Of a stretch of DNA of 64,000 nucleotides, positions 15,806 through 25,123 are shown in pieces. Made by a program: the position numbers and the translations under genes. Every line of letters begins with the position of its first letter. Position 1 is the first letter of the stretch. Source of the stretch: JAWQFO01 sp033436665 (lineage in GTDB: Bacteria > Pseudomonadota > Alphaproteobacteria > Rhodobacterales > Rhodobacteraceae). The DNA lies in assembly GCF_033436665.1 (NCBI RefSeq), contig NZ_JAWQFO010000006.1, forward strand, positions 1-64,000. The letters run 5' to 3'. The notes under the pieces were generated by a model. It was not told the origin of the DNA and did not search any database. It saw nothing but the letters and a program-made list of their open reading frames with translations.

Positions 15806-17008
15806 GTGCAAACAGGTTTTTCGCATCTTTTCATTCCCGGCCCGACAAACGTTCCCGAAACCGTGCGTCAGGCGATGAACGTGCCGATGCAGGACATGCG
15901 CGCACCGGATTTCGGTGATCTGACGCTCGGGCTGTTCCGCGACATGAAGTCGGTCTTCAGGACCGAGACCGGCACGGTGATGTTCTTTCCCGGATCGGGA
16001 ACTGGCTGCTGGGAGGCCGCCATCACCAACACCCTCAATCCGGGCGACAAGGTGCTCATGGCGCGGTTCGGCCAGTTCTCTTCGCTGTGGGTGGAAATGG
16101 CGCAGCGTCTCGGTCTCGAGGTGGACGTGATCGACGTTCCCTGGGGGGCAGGCACGCCCGTCAAGGAAATCTCTCGCCACCTCGGAAACGACAGCAAGGA
16201 CGAGATCAAGGCGGTCTTCGTTACCCACAACGAAACCGCCACCGGCGTGACCTCTGACGTGGCGGCCGTGCGCCGCGCGCTTGACGAGAGTTTTCACGAC
16301 GCGCTTCTGTTCGTCGATGGAGTCTCGTCGGTCGCATCAATCGATTTTCGTATGGACGAATGGCGCGTCGACCTGATCGTCACCGGCAGTCAAAAGGGTC
16401 TGATGCTGCCTGCCGGCCTCGGGGTTCTGGGGATCAGCGAAAAGGCACTCGATGCCGCGAAGACGTCCACCATGCGCCGCGCCTACTTCGAATTTTCCGA
16501 CATGCTGAAGCTGAATGCCGACGGCTATTTCCCCTACACGCCGCCGACGCAGCTTTTCCACGGTTTGCGCCGTTCGCTCGACAGGATCGCGGAGGAAGGC
16601 CTGGACAACGTGATCGCCCGGCATCACCGGCTTGCCGAGGGCGTCAGGCGCGGGATCGCGGCGTGGGGTCTGCCGCTCGTGGCCGAGCACCACACGCTGT
16701 ATTCGGACACGGTTTCGGCGATCCGCGTGCCCCAGGAGATCGACGCGCGCGACGTGCTTCGGATCGCCTACGAGGACTTCAAAACGTCGTTCGGAAGCGG
16801 TCTAGGGCCTTTGCAGGGCAAAGCCTTCCGCATCGGCCATCTGGGTGATCTGAACGAGGGCATGTGCCTGACGGCCCTGTCGATTGCGGAAATGGCGCTC
16901 TATCGCGCCGGTGTCGCACTTCAACTCGGATCCGGAGTTGGTGCCGCGCAGGCCTGGTACGCCAACGCCGATGTGGCGCGGCCGTCCTTGCGCGTCGCGG
17001 CCGAGTAA
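15806..17008 (+). CDS. sgaA: Class V aminotransferase, serine-glyoxylate (or aspartate-glyoxylate) aminotransferase
   Basis: A PLP enzyme of 400 residues that transfers an amino group to glyoxylate, giving glycine. It begins FIPGPTNVPETV as in alanine/serine-glyoxylate aminotransferases; the PLP lysine is in TGSQKGLMLPAG. The start is GTG 15806 with AAGGAGG nine bases before. In a serine cycle it converts serine to hydroxypyruvate using the glyoxylate made by malyl-CoA lyase. The BhcA enzyme of the beta-hydroxyaspartate cycle is very similar and uses aspartate; no bhcBCD genes are present here, which favours the serine role. It heads the operon under the ScfR regulator. Confidence 0.8.
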   Translation: MQTGFSHLFIPGPTNVPETVRQAMNVPMQDMRAPDFGDLTLGLFRDMKSVFRTETGTVMFFPGSGTGCWEAAITNTLNPGDKVLMARFGQFSSLWVEMAQRLGLEVDVIDVPWGAGTPVKEISRHLGNDSKDEIKAVFVTHNETATGVTSDVAAVRRALDESFHDALLFVDGVSSVASIDFRMDEWRVDLIVTGSQKGLMLPAGLGVLGISEKALDAAKTSTMRRAYFEFSDMLKLNADGYFPYTPPTQLFHGLRRSLDRIAEEGLDNVIARHHRLAEGVRRGIAAWGLPLVAEHHTLYSDTVSAIRVPQEIDARDVLRIAYEDFKTSFGSGLGPLQGKAFRIGHLGDLNEGMCLTALSIAEMALYRAGVALQLGSGVGAAQAWYANADVARPSLRVAAE

Positions 17009-17049
17009 CCTTCGGCGCACCGCCGACCAGCACATTCAGAGGAGACCTC

Positions 17050-18003
17050 ATGTCTCACACTCTTCATCCCCTGCGACGCCAGCGTCTGCAGCGTTCCGAA
17101 CTTGCGGTTCCCGCTTCGAATGCAGCGATGATCGAAAAGGCAGCGGAAAGCGCCGCAGATTTCGTGTTCCTCGACCTGGAAGATGCCGTTGCACCCCCTG
17201 AAAAAGAGCAAGCCCGCAGGAATGCGGTGGCGGCACTGAACGACATCGACTGGGCGGATCGCGGTAAGACGGTCTCCGTGCGGATCAACGGGCTCGATAC
17301 GCACTACATGTACCGCGATGTTGTCGACATCATGGAGAAGGCCGGCGACCGGGTGCACACGCTGCTCGTGCCGAAGGTCGGCGTGCCATCTGACCTCTAC
17401 GTCGTCGAAGCTCTTGTGAACCAGATCGAACAGGGTACGGGCGTAGAGACGCGTGTGGGGCTGGAAGCGCTGATCGAAACCGCGCTCGGCATGGCAAATG
17501 TCGAGGCGATCGCGCAGTTCGGAGGCCGCCTGGAGGCTCTGCATTTCGGCGTGGCGGACTACGCCGCGAGCATGAGGGCGCGGACGGTGAACATCGGGGG
17601 TCTGAACCCCGATTACCCGGGCGATCAATGGCACGCGTCGATCACCCGCATGGTGATCGCCTGTCGCGCCTATGGCCTGCGCGCCATAGATGGACCGTTC
17701 GGTGACTTCAGTGACCCGGAAGGCTACGTCGCCGGGGCGCGTCGTGCCGCAGCGCTCGGGTGCGAGGGCAAATGGGCGATCCACCCAAACCAGATCGCAA
17801 TGGCCAACGACGTTTTCAGCCCGCCCGAAGAAGAAGTTTCGAAGGCGCAACGGATCATCGAAGAGCTGAAGAATGCAGAAGCCGCCGGTCGCGGCGCGGC
17901 AAGTCTCGACGGCAAGATGATTGACGCGGCGAGTGAGAAGATGGCGCGCAACGTGATCGACACGGCCAACGCCATCGCCGCGAAATCCGTCACCAACGCC
18001 TAG
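17050..18003 (+). CDS. mcl1: L-malyl-CoA / beta-methylmalyl-CoA (and possibly citramalyl-CoA) lyase
   Basis: HpcH/HpaI-CitE-type lyase of 317 residues. It cleaves malyl-CoA to acetyl-CoA plus glyoxylate and usually also beta-methylmalyl-CoA to propionyl-CoA plus glyoxylate. Features are FLDLEDAVAPPEKEQARRNA (acidic metal ligand and CoA contact), SVRINGLDT, and GLEALIETALGMANVEAIA with the metal Glu. The ATG at 17050 follows GGAGA. It lies between the aminotransferase and malate-CoA ligase genes. With the hydratase and isomerase downstream it may also act on citramalyl-CoA, as the trifunctional Chloroflexus enzyme does; that is inference. Confidence 0.85.
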   Translation: MSHTLHPLRRQRLQRSELAVPASNAAMIEKAAESAADFVFLDLEDAVAPPEKEQARRNAVAALNDIDWADRGKTVSVRINGLDTHYMYRDVVDIMEKAGDRVHTLLVPKVGVPSDLYVVEALVNQIEQGTGVETRVGLEALIETALGMANVEAIAQFGGRLEALHFGVADYAASMRARTVNIGGLNPDYPGDQWHASITRMVIACRAYGLRAIDGPFGDFSDPEGYVAGARRAAALGCEGKWAIHPNQIAMANDVFSPPEEEVSKAQRIIEELKNAEAAGRGAASLDGKMIDAASEKMARNVIDTANAIAAKSVTNA

Positions 18004-18026
18004 ACGCAGCCGAAGGAGGATCGGAC

Positions 18027-19202
18027 GTGGACATTCACGAACATCAGGCCAAAGCCATTCTCGGCGAGTTCGGTGTGCCGGTTCCTCGCGGCGGCCTTGC
18101 CTATTCGCCCGAACAGGCGGCCTTTCGGGCACGTGAACTGGGCGGACGCGCGGTGATCAAGGCGCAAGTGCATTCCGGCGGGCGCGGAGAAGCGGGCGGC
18201 GTGAAGCTCTGCGATGATCCCGAAGCCGCGCGGGCCTTCGCCATCGAGCTTCTAGGCCAGACCCTTGTGACCAAGCAGACCGGCGCCTATGGCAAACGCA
18301 TAGACCGGCTCTGGGTCGAGGAAGCCTCCGACATCGATCGCGAACTCTACCTCGGTTTCGTTTTGGACCGGAAGAGTGAACGCATCATGATCGTCGCCTC
18401 GGCCAGTGGCGGGATGGAGATCGAGGATCTGGCAGAAGAGGCCCCTGACAGCCTGATCCGCATGGTGATCGATCCCGCCGTGGGTCTTGCGGATTTTCAT
18501 GCGCGTGAACTGGCCTTCCGGCTTGGGCTCTCCGGCGCGCAGATCAGCGAGATGGTGACGGTCCTTCGGGCCTGCTACCGCGCCTATCGCGATCTCGACG
18601 CCATGATGGTCGAGATCAACCCGCTGGTTGTCCGACCGGACGGAACACTCGTGGCGCTGGATGCCAAGATGTCGTTTGACACGAATGCGCTCTTTCGCAG
18701 GCCGGAGATCGCCGCACTCCGCGATCCGGGGCAGGAAGACCCGCGCGAAAGCTATGCCTTCGATCACAATCTTGCATACGTGGGCCTCGATGGCGATATC
18801 GGCTGCATCATCAACGGGGCGGGTCTTGCCATGGCCTCGATGGACATGATCCAGCTTGCCGGGGGCGCGCCTGCGAACTTTCTGGATATCGGCGGTGGCG
18901 CCAGCCCGGAGCGTGTCTGCCAAGCCTTCCGGACGGTTCTGTCGGATACCAACGTGCGGGTCATCCTCGTCAACATCTTCGCGGGCATCAATCGCTGTGA
19001 CTGGATCGCCAACGGCGTGATCCAGGCGTACCGCGACCTGAACCTGAACGTGCCGGTGGTCGTTCGCCTGGCGGGAACAAACGTCGAAGCCGGGCGCAGG
19101 CTCATCGCCGAAAGTGGTCTGCCGATCGTTGTCGCGGCAACTCTGGCGGAAGCGGCCGAAGCAGCCGTGGCCGCCCGGGCTCAGGGCATCGCGGCGCAAT
19201 AG
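18027..19202 (+). CDS. mtkA: Malate-CoA ligase, beta (ATP-grasp) subunit
   Basis: The beta subunit of malate thiokinase, 391 residues, in the SucC fold. The ATP-grasp start MDIHEHQAKAILGEFGVPVP and AVIKAQVHSGGRGEAGGVKL are typical, and VEINPLVVRPDGTLVALDAK carries the metal-binding Asn and Asp. A C-terminal CoA-ligase domain follows with NFLDIGGGA and VNIFAGINRCDWIA. It starts with GTG 18027 after AAGGAGG. Being beside malyl-CoA lyase rather than in a TCA operon, it is taken as malate (not succinate) ligase. It makes malyl-CoA from malate, ATP and CoA. Confidence 0.85.
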   Translation: MDIHEHQAKAILGEFGVPVPRGGLAYSPEQAAFRARELGGRAVIKAQVHSGGRGEAGGVKLCDDPEAARAFAIELLGQTLVTKQTGAYGKRIDRLWVEEASDIDRELYLGFVLDRKSERIMIVASASGGMEIEDLAEEAPDSLIRMVIDPAVGLADFHARELAFRLGLSGAQISEMVTVLRACYRAYRDLDAMMVEINPLVVRPDGTLVALDAKMSFDTNALFRRPEIAALRDPGQEDPRESYAFDHNLAYVGLDGDIGCIINGAGLAMASMDMIQLAGGAPANFLDIGGGASPERVCQAFRTVLSDTNVRVILVNIFAGINRCDWIANGVIQAYRDLNLNVPVVVRLAGTNVEAGRRLIAESGLPIVVAATLAEAAEAAVAARAQGIAAQ

Positions 19203-19213
19203 GAGGAAAGACC

Positions 19214-20113
19214 ATGGCCATTCTCATCTCGAAAGAGACGCGCGTCGTCGTTCAGGGCCTGTCGGGCCGGATCGGGCAGTTCCATGCCCAGGAAATGATC
19301 GAATACGGCACCAAGGTCGTCGCAGGCGTAACACCCGGCAAGGGCGGAACGACGGTCCTCAACCGCCCGGTGTTCAACACGATGCGCGAGGCGGTGGCCG
19401 AGACCGGTGCCGAGGCAAGTCTCATTTTCGTCCCGCCCCCAACCGCCGCCGACGCGATGATGGAGGCGGCCGAGGCGGGTATCCGCACCGCGGTTTGCGT
19501 GACCGATGGCATTCCCGCTCAGGACATGATGCGGGTCAAACGGTTCCTTCGCCGCTTTCCTCGCGAACGGAAGATGCGGCTGATCGGTCCCAATTGTGCC
19601 GGCATCATAAGCCCCGGCAAGGCCTTCATGGGCATCATGCCACCCCATATCTACACGCCCGGACGCGTCGGGATCGTCGGTCGCTCCGGCACGCTCGGCT
19701 ATGAGGCCGCGTCGCAGATGCAGGCGCTTGGGATCGGCGTGTCATCCTCCATCGGCATCGGCGGCGATCCGATCAACGGGTCGTCGTTCCGTGACATCCT
19801 CGAAATGTTCGAAGCCGACCCGGAGACGGACGCCGTCATGATGATCGGCGAGATCGGCGGGCCGCAGGAAGCGGAAGCCGCCACCTATGTCCGCGATCAC
19901 ATGACCAAGCCGGTCGCAGCCTATGTCGCCGGCCTCGCCGCACCCAAGGGCCGCCAGATGGGACACGCCGGCGCGATCATCTCGGCCTTCGGAGAAAGTG
20001 CGCAGGAGAAAGTGGCGCTTCTCAGTTCTGTCGGGATCGAAGTGACGCCGAATCCTTCAGCCATGGGGGAGACCGTCGCACGACTGCTCTCCCGTGTTTC
20101 CGAGGCGGCGTAA
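19214..20113 (+). CDS. mtkB: Malate-CoA ligase, alpha subunit
   Basis: The CoA-binding alpha subunit, 299 residues, in the SucD fold. The Rossmann CoA domain begins VVVQGLSGRIGQFHAQEM; the loop GGDPINGSSFRDIL follows; the phosphorylated active-site His is in RQMGHAGAIISAF. An AGGAGG ribosome site lies about 6 bases before ATG 19214. It completes the heteromer with the preceding beta subunit and is followed closely by the hydratase gene. Confidence 0.85.
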   Translation: MAILISKETRVVVQGLSGRIGQFHAQEMIEYGTKVVAGVTPGKGGTTVLNRPVFNTMREAVAETGAEASLIFVPPPTAADAMMEAAEAGIRTAVCVTDGIPAQDMMRVKRFLRRFPRERKMRLIGPNCAGIISPGKAFMGIMPPHIYTPGRVGIVGRSGTLGYEAASQMQALGIGVSSSIGIGGDPINGSSFRDILEMFEADPETDAVMMIGEIGGPQEAEAATYVRDHMTKPVAAYVAGLAAPKGRQMGHAGAIISAFGESAQEKVALLSSVGIEVTPNPSAMGETVARLLSRVSEAA

Positions 20114-20120
20114 CGTCACG

Positions 20121-21020
20121 ATGGGCGTTGCCGGTTTCATGGGCGCGAGCTCCGGTTCCAAAGACGGGGTTGCGGATAGGCCGGACCTGTCGAAGTGGAT
20201 CGGAGGTCGCGAGACTCAGATCGGCACCGTCCCACCTTCCGTTGCACGGACAATTCACGCGACGCTCGCACGCCCTGGCAGACCCTGTCGCGAGGAATGC
20301 GAAGCGATGCCGCCGCTGTGGCACTGGTATGCCTTCCCGCCCACAGCCGGCATGGAGGAGCTTGGCGCCGACGGGCATCCGGCTATCGGAGGATTTCTCC
20401 CGCCGGTGCCCTTCGAGCGGCGCATGTGGGCCAGTGGAGAGTTGAAGTTCCGGGACGAGCTGCGCGTCGGCGAAGAAATCGAAAAGCTTTCGGTCATTGT
20501 TTCCGTCGACGAGAAACAAGGCTCCACCGGTGGCATGGTTTTCGTCACGGTCAACCACGAACTCCGAACCACGCGCGGACTTGCCGTGGAGGAGACGCAG
20601 TCGATCGTCTATCTGCCCATCGCGCCAAGCTTCGTTGGTCCACCCAAAAAACCCGCACCCAAGGAAGATCTGGCTTTCGACATGGTGCAGCCCGTCTCGA
20701 GCGCGTTTCTCTTCCGCTACTCGGCCATCACTTTCAACGCCCATCGTATTCACTACGACCTGCCGTATTCGCGCGAGGTCGAGAACTACCCGGGTCTTGT
20801 GGTGCAAGGCCCCTTGCAGGCGAACCTCCTGATGGCGGAGGCGACGGCCTGGAAAGGTCGGCCGCCAACGCGCTTCGGCTTCCGAGGTGTGCATCCGATG
20901 TTTGCCGATGGCGACATGCGGCTGGTTGCAACGCAAACCGAAACCGGAGGCTTGCAAATGTGCACGCTGGCCGCCGCCGGACATCAATGTCTGACGGCTA
21001 CGGCAGATTGGGAGGGTTGA
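20121..21020 (+). CDS. meh: HTD2-like MaoC-type hydratase, probable 3-methylfumaryl-CoA (mesaconyl-C4-CoA) hydratase
   Basis: A double hotdog protein of 299 residues. The N-terminal half resembles the FAS1-like dehydratase domain (PLWHWYAFPPTAGMEELG, then GGFLPPVPFERRMWASGE). The C-terminal half has SAITFNAHRIHYDLPYS, with the catalytic His and Asp arrangement of this family, and YPGLVVQGPLQANLL. The Chloroflexus Meh enzyme of this type hydrates mesaconyl-C4-CoA to citramalyl-CoA; itaconyl-CoA hydratases are close relatives. The next gene is the matching isomerase. The stop lies one base before its ATG, so the two are coupled. Confidence 0.75.
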   Translation: MGVAGFMGASSGSKDGVADRPDLSKWIGGRETQIGTVPPSVARTIHATLARPGRPCREECEAMPPLWHWYAFPPTAGMEELGADGHPAIGGFLPPVPFERRMWASGELKFRDELRVGEEIEKLSVIVSVDEKQGSTGGMVFVTVNHELRTTRGLAVEETQSIVYLPIAPSFVGPPKKPAPKEDLAFDMVQPVSSAFLFRYSAITFNAHRIHYDLPYSREVENYPGLVVQGPLQANLLMAEATAWKGRPPTRFGFRGVHPMFADGDMRLVATQTETGGLQMCTLAAAGHQCLTATADWEG

Positions 21021-21021
21021 A

Positions 21022-22263
21022 ATGGCCGGAATACTCGATGGACTTCGCGTCGTGGAAGGGTCGGCCTTCGTGGCTGTGCCGCTGGCAGGCATGACGCTTG
21101 CGCAAATGGGCGCGGACGTGATCCGCTTCGACCGCTTGCAGGGCGGTCTCGATTCCGGTCGCTGGCCCCTTGCACCCTTGGGAAAGAGCCTGTTCTGGGC
21201 CGGGCTCAATAAGGGCAAGCGATCCATTGCCGTCGACATGAGCCGTCCCGAAGGCCGCGAGCTGATCACCCGCACCATCACGGCTCCGGGCAAGGATGCC
21301 GGTGTGTTTCTGACGAACCTGCGCGTGCGCGGCTGGATGGACTACGAAACGCTAAGCCAGCATCGCAAGGACCTGATCATGGTCACGCTCCTCGGTGACC
21401 GGCATGGGCGGCCCCAAGTTGACTACACGGTGAACCCGGCCCTTGGAATCCCCGACATTACCGGACCCGAAGACCATGAGGGCCCGGTGGCGAATGCGCT
21501 GCCCGCTTGGGATCTGATCGCGGGCCACACGTGTGTCTCTTCTGTGCTGGCCGCGGAACGACACCGCTTGCGCAAGGGAGAAGGTCAGGAAGTGACCCTT
21601 ACCTTGAAAGACATCGCAGCCGCCACGCTCGGACACCTCGGCATGATCGGCGATGCGGTTCTGAACGAAGCCGAGCGTGGGAAATCGGGGAATGCGCTTT
21701 ACGGTGCCTACGGGCAGGATTTCGTTTGCGCAGACGGCGCGCGGATCATGGTCATCGGCCTTACCAGCCGACAATGGAAAGGGCTTGTGAGCACCACGGA
21801 CAAGGACGCCGAGTTGGCGGCGCTCGCCCGCAGGACCGGATGCGATCTTGCCGATGAGGGCGTGCGTTGGGCGCTTCGCACCGAGATCACCGCCATTCTG
21901 GCACCCTGGTTCGCAGAGCGCAGTTCTGATGAGGTCGCCCGGGCGTTCGACAAGGCGAAACTGACCTGGTCGAAGTTCCGCACCACGAAACAGGCGGTTG
22001 CCGAAGACCCCGACCTTGGCCCCGAAAACCCGATGTTCGAAGATCTTCTGCAGGAAGGTTTGGGCAGCTTTCCGGTTCCGGGTCACGCGGCGGATTTTTC
22101 TGCTCTTCTCCGTGAGCCGCCACGACCCGCGCCAGTGCTTGGCGCGAACACCGAAGAAATCCTCAGCGAGGTCACGGGGCTGGACGATACCGAAATCGCG
22201 CACTTGTTCGACCGAGGCATTGTCGCACGCGGCAATCCACCGGAGTTCGACACTGCGGCTTGA
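21022..22263 (+). CDS. mct: Class III CoA-transferase family, probable 2-methylfumaryl-CoA isomerase (mesaconyl-CoA C1-C4 CoA transferase)
   Basis: A 413-residue family III (CaiB/BaiF) CoA transferase. The start GILDGLRVVEGSAFVAVPLA and ADVIRFDRLQGGLD, the segment GLNKGKRSIAVD, PAWDLIAGHTCVSSVLAAERHR and the C-terminal LGANTEEILSEV closely follow what I remember of Chloroflexus Mct. That enzyme moves CoA within mesaconate from C1 to C4. The expected family Asp lies near DYTVNPALGIP or downstream. Adjacent meh and mcl genes complete the route mesaconyl-C1-CoA to pyruvate plus acetyl-CoA. A general CoA transferase, for example for itaconate, is the main alternative. Confidence 0.75.
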   Translation: MAGILDGLRVVEGSAFVAVPLAGMTLAQMGADVIRFDRLQGGLDSGRWPLAPLGKSLFWAGLNKGKRSIAVDMSRPEGRELITRTITAPGKDAGVFLTNLRVRGWMDYETLSQHRKDLIMVTLLGDRHGRPQVDYTVNPALGIPDITGPEDHEGPVANALPAWDLIAGHTCVSSVLAAERHRLRKGEGQEVTLTLKDIAAATLGHLGMIGDAVLNEAERGKSGNALYGAYGQDFVCADGARIMVIGLTSRQWKGLVSTTDKDAELAALARRTGCDLADEGVRWALRTEITAILAPWFAERSSDEVARAFDKAKLTWSKFRTTKQAVAEDPDLGPENPMFEDLLQEGLGSFPVPGHAADFSALLREPPRPAPVLGANTEEILSEVTGLDDTEIAHLFDRGIVARGNPPEFDTAA

Positions 22264-22460
22264 GCCGTTTCCGCCGGAGGATATGCAAGTCTCCATGCCC
22301 AGGCCCGAGATGCTTGTCGCCGTGCAGAAAGGAAAACGCAACGGATGATGTTCGGTGAGTTGCATCTCGAGCGCAGCATCTATGGCCGGTTTAAGGGTCA
22401 GGCGGCTGCGAGCTCAGTGCATTGACCAACGAAATACCTTGCGGACTGTCTACCGGTTTT

Positions 22461-23021
22461 TCAACGGGTCAACCCTTCGATTGGGCGCGGCGGCGTCGGT
22501 TGCTTGACGAGGTGCGGCGCGCGCTTCTCGTAGAAGGCGTTTCCGCCGGTTACGAGCACGTAGTGCATGTTGTTGTAACCCGCACTGTAGCTCGCAGCGT
22601 GGAAAAACTCGGCATTGCCGACCAGGGGATGCCGTTCCCCGACGAGGACCGACGTCGCGGCCTCCCGGACCAGGGGGAGGGCCCGGCTGGTCATCGGCCG
22701 GCTTGTGACGCCGGGAGCGAACTGTCCTGGCTGCGCGACGACAGCGCACACGGAACCGGGATAGGCCTCGGAGTCGACCCGGTTCATGACGACGCTGCCG
22801 ACGGCAACCATTCCGTCCCGGCTGGACCGGTGCGACTCGAAGTACATTGCGCGCGCCAGGCATTCTGCCTCGCGACCATCCACGGTCACGCCCGGCGCCG
22901 GCTGTTTCGCGCAGGCGGTCAGTGTCGAGAGCGACACGAGGGCGGCGGTTGTCAATCGCAGGAAGCGGAAAGGGCGCCTCGCCGCTTCTGTTTTCCAAGA
23001 AGAGTTCCGGATGGGATGCAC
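22461..23021 (-). CDS. Cell wall hydrolase (SleB family), lipoprotein
   Basis: A 186-residue envelope protein. A basic N-terminus and hydrophobic stretch (LTTAALVSLSTLTAC) form a lipoprotein signal, with the lipobox TLTAC near residue 37. The rest is a SleB/Hydrolase_2 domain: ECLARAMYFESHRSS contains the catalytic Glu (the AxxxYxE pattern), followed by VGSVVMNRVDSEAYPGSVC and QFAP. These enzymes cut peptidoglycan. It stands alone, convergent with the mct end. An internal Met is not needed; ATG 23021 gives a good signal sequence. Confidence 0.8.
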   Translation of the reverse strand: MHPIRNSSWKTEAARRPFRFLRLTTAALVSLSTLTACAKQPAPGVTVDGREAECLARAMYFESHRSSRDGMVAVGSVVMNRVDSEAYPGSVCAVVAQPGQFAPGVTSRPMTSRALPLVREAATSVLVGERHPLVGNAEFFHAASYSAGYNNMHYVLVTGGNAFYEKRAPHLVKQPTPPRPIEGLTR

Positions 23022-23310
23022 ATCAACTCTCCCGCGTGGTCGCCGGACGTTGCACGTCCGGCATCACCGCTGTGGCGATGGTCCCGAGGCGGCGTTGAGC
23101 GCTCCTGCAAGGGACGGTCTGGATCATCTTTCGACGCTACGAGAGCGCTGCGTCCGCCTCAAATCCAAATTTTGAGGCAGGCGCATCGCCGCCGATCTTG
23201 CCGGCGGTGACCCGGCCCTTTGACGCCTTGATCCCCGGTCGAGCCTTCCGCCTGATGGAGCCTCGCGCTGATCGGAATATCCGCGGTCTAATTGCTCAGC
23301 TTTTCGAGGC

Positions 23311-24250
23311 TCACCAGTTCGGGGTGTCGGACCGGACAGTGCTCGATCGCGCAATCTCCTCCCGGAGGTTTTCTGTGAGCGTTGCTGGTAGAATCGACAG
23401 GAACGCGTCATCCATCGGGTATTGCGGCAAACGCTTAGACAGCAGGTCGATGGGCGTGCGCGCCTGGAGCTGGTCGCGGTCGGATTTGCCAGGGGTCGCG
23501 ATCCTCGCGGCGCGACAACCAGATCTTGTGTGTGGCCCAGAACTTCGGATCGGGCGCCGGGGATATCTCGTCGGCCCCGGTAGGGTTCGCGCCGGGCGTG
23601 GACCGATAGATCGGGCGGGGCTCTGGCCGAATGAGTTCGACCATGTATCCCTTCGAGTTCGTAAGGCGGAGGTCGTTCTGGCAACGTAGTTCGAAACTGT
23701 TGCCGACACGCTTCTGGATCAGCTTGCTGAGTCCGATGGGTTCTATTTCTTCGGTCAGCAGACGCAGCCGGCGTCGATCGTCTTGCAGCAGGTCGATGTC
23801 ACCGGTGGCGGTGGCCCCGTCCTTGAACCGCACGCTGCCAAGCGCTTCGTACGCACAGAGCGCGTTGGTTCCGACCATCCGCAGGGGCGAGAGTTTCTCG
23901 TGCGCCCGGATCTCGCGGAGCACTCGGGCGGCGGTGAGGGGAAGTCGCCCCATCCCGAGGCCACAGAGAATGGCGGCCCAGGTGTTCATTTCCTCTGCGA
24001 GATCAGACAGGCGGGATGCGTTGCGATCCTGGGCGCTGTGGAAGGCGGCATACCTGGCTTCGGTGTCTTCGGAGTGTTTGCCAAGGCTATGTTCGACCTT
24101 GCCGATCTTGCGGTACAAGTAACGAGTGCCGTTGCGCTCGCGCCACGACATCGAGCCGAGAAAGCTGTGCCGGCGCTGATCTTCGGCCTCGATCCATGCC
24201 TCCCAGAGCTGGGTTGCATTGATGCGTTCGCGGACCGATTTTGGATCTAA
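23311..24250 (-). pseudogene. GSU2403-type nucleotidyltransferase-fold protein, frameshifted and 5'-truncated
   Basis: The frame includes RINATQLWEAWIEAEDQRR, the ATG at 24151 (MSWRERNGTRYLYRK), VGTNALCAYEALG and TGDIDLLQDDRRRLRLL, a nucleotidyltransferase-like pattern I associate with the GSU2403 family. Near 23489-23494 the frame breaks at a CCC run. After a one-base shift it continues sensibly as DRDQLQARTPIDLLSKRLPQ to a stop at 23311. Upstream of 24151 coding similarity continues to about 24250 and then meets the IS3 remnant without a start. Both breaks point to a dead gene. Its function is unknown even in intact relatives. Confidence 0.6.
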
Positions 24251-24294
24251 TCAACTGAAATCGTTCAGTTTGCCACTCCAACTGTGACCTGCTC

Positions 24295-24535
24295 CCCTCG
24301 GAGTCCGCGTTTATAGGTTAGCTCTGTTCAGGGTTTTGGTCCTCTTCTGACCGTTGGTGATACTCCCGCGGGGTGAGCCCGTCGAGGCTCGAGTGCGGGG
24401 GGTGGTGGTTGTAGTCGTCGCGCCACTCCGCAATCAGATGGCGGGCATGGCGCAGGGTCGGGAACAGGTGCTCGTTCAGGCATTCGTCTCGAAGCCTGCC
24501 GTTGAAGCTTTCGACCGGGCCCTTCTGCGCCGCGC
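24295..24535 (-). mobile_element. IS3-family OrfB C-terminal remnant with one end
   Basis: On the minus strand the frame reads GPVESFNGRLRDECLNEH, then RHLIAEWRDDYNHHPPHSSL and DGLTPREYH, the end of the DDE integrase core of an IS3 transposase with its catalytic Glu (VESFNGRLRDE). Past the stop, TGACCTGCTCCCC at 24295 looks like an IS3-family terminal inverted repeat. The rest of the element is missing. It separates two broken genes. Confidence 0.7.
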
Positions 24536-24544
24536 CCGCGCTGA

Positions 24545-24966
24545 TCGACCGTGTTGGATTGCCGACCTCCGCCACCGAGTTCAATACGCTGCCCTGTATC
24601 GGCATCGACATCTCTCAGCGGAAGTTCGGGCTCATCTGGCGCTTCCGAGACGCCACGGGTCATCCGTTCAGCGTCCGCCCCAATGTGGTATTCGAGTGCG
24701 ACAGCGTGGCGCTGGCCCGCCGCCTTTGCCGTCACGGGGTCGGGTTCGGGGCTTTCTTCGGCTACCAGGTTGTGGACGACATCCGCGCCGGGACGTTGGT
24801 GCCGGTGCTGCCGGACCCGGATTACCCGCTGCGCCCGATCAGCCTGCTATGGCCGCCTCGCCGTCCGATGCCAAGGCGGATGCGGGCGGTGCTACGGCAT
24901 ATCGAGCTTGGCATTCGGCAGGAACTTGACAGCATGCGGGGCTTGGGGTTCGAGCCGGCCCGCTGA
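24545..24966 (+). pseudogene. LysR-family regulator, C-terminal fragment
   Basis: The frame encodes the last half of a LysR effector-binding domain: WRFRDATGHPFSVRPNVVF, then GFGAFFGYQVVDDIRAGTLV and PDYPLRPISLLWPPRRPMP. The N-terminal helix-turn-helix is absent and the frame enters the IS3 remnant at about 24540. It is a non-functional remnant of a regulator cut by the insertion. Confidence 0.65.
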
Positions 24967-25123
24967 CATGTCTTTGGTGGCCCGCGTAGGAGTGAGCCAT
25001 AGCGGGAACCTTCGTTGCTCGGGTGCGAACGCATGAGGCTGTTGCCTTGGCTTCTCCCTGATGAATCGCGCGAACAAGGACTCGGTCGCTCGGGCCAGAC
25101 GCTCCGGACGGCACCTGCCGAAC

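Noticed and set aside
24256..24269. CTGAA-ATCG-TTCAG palindrome beside the IS3 end
   Set aside because: A short hairpin with no gene to control; more likely part of the insertion scar than a regulatory site.
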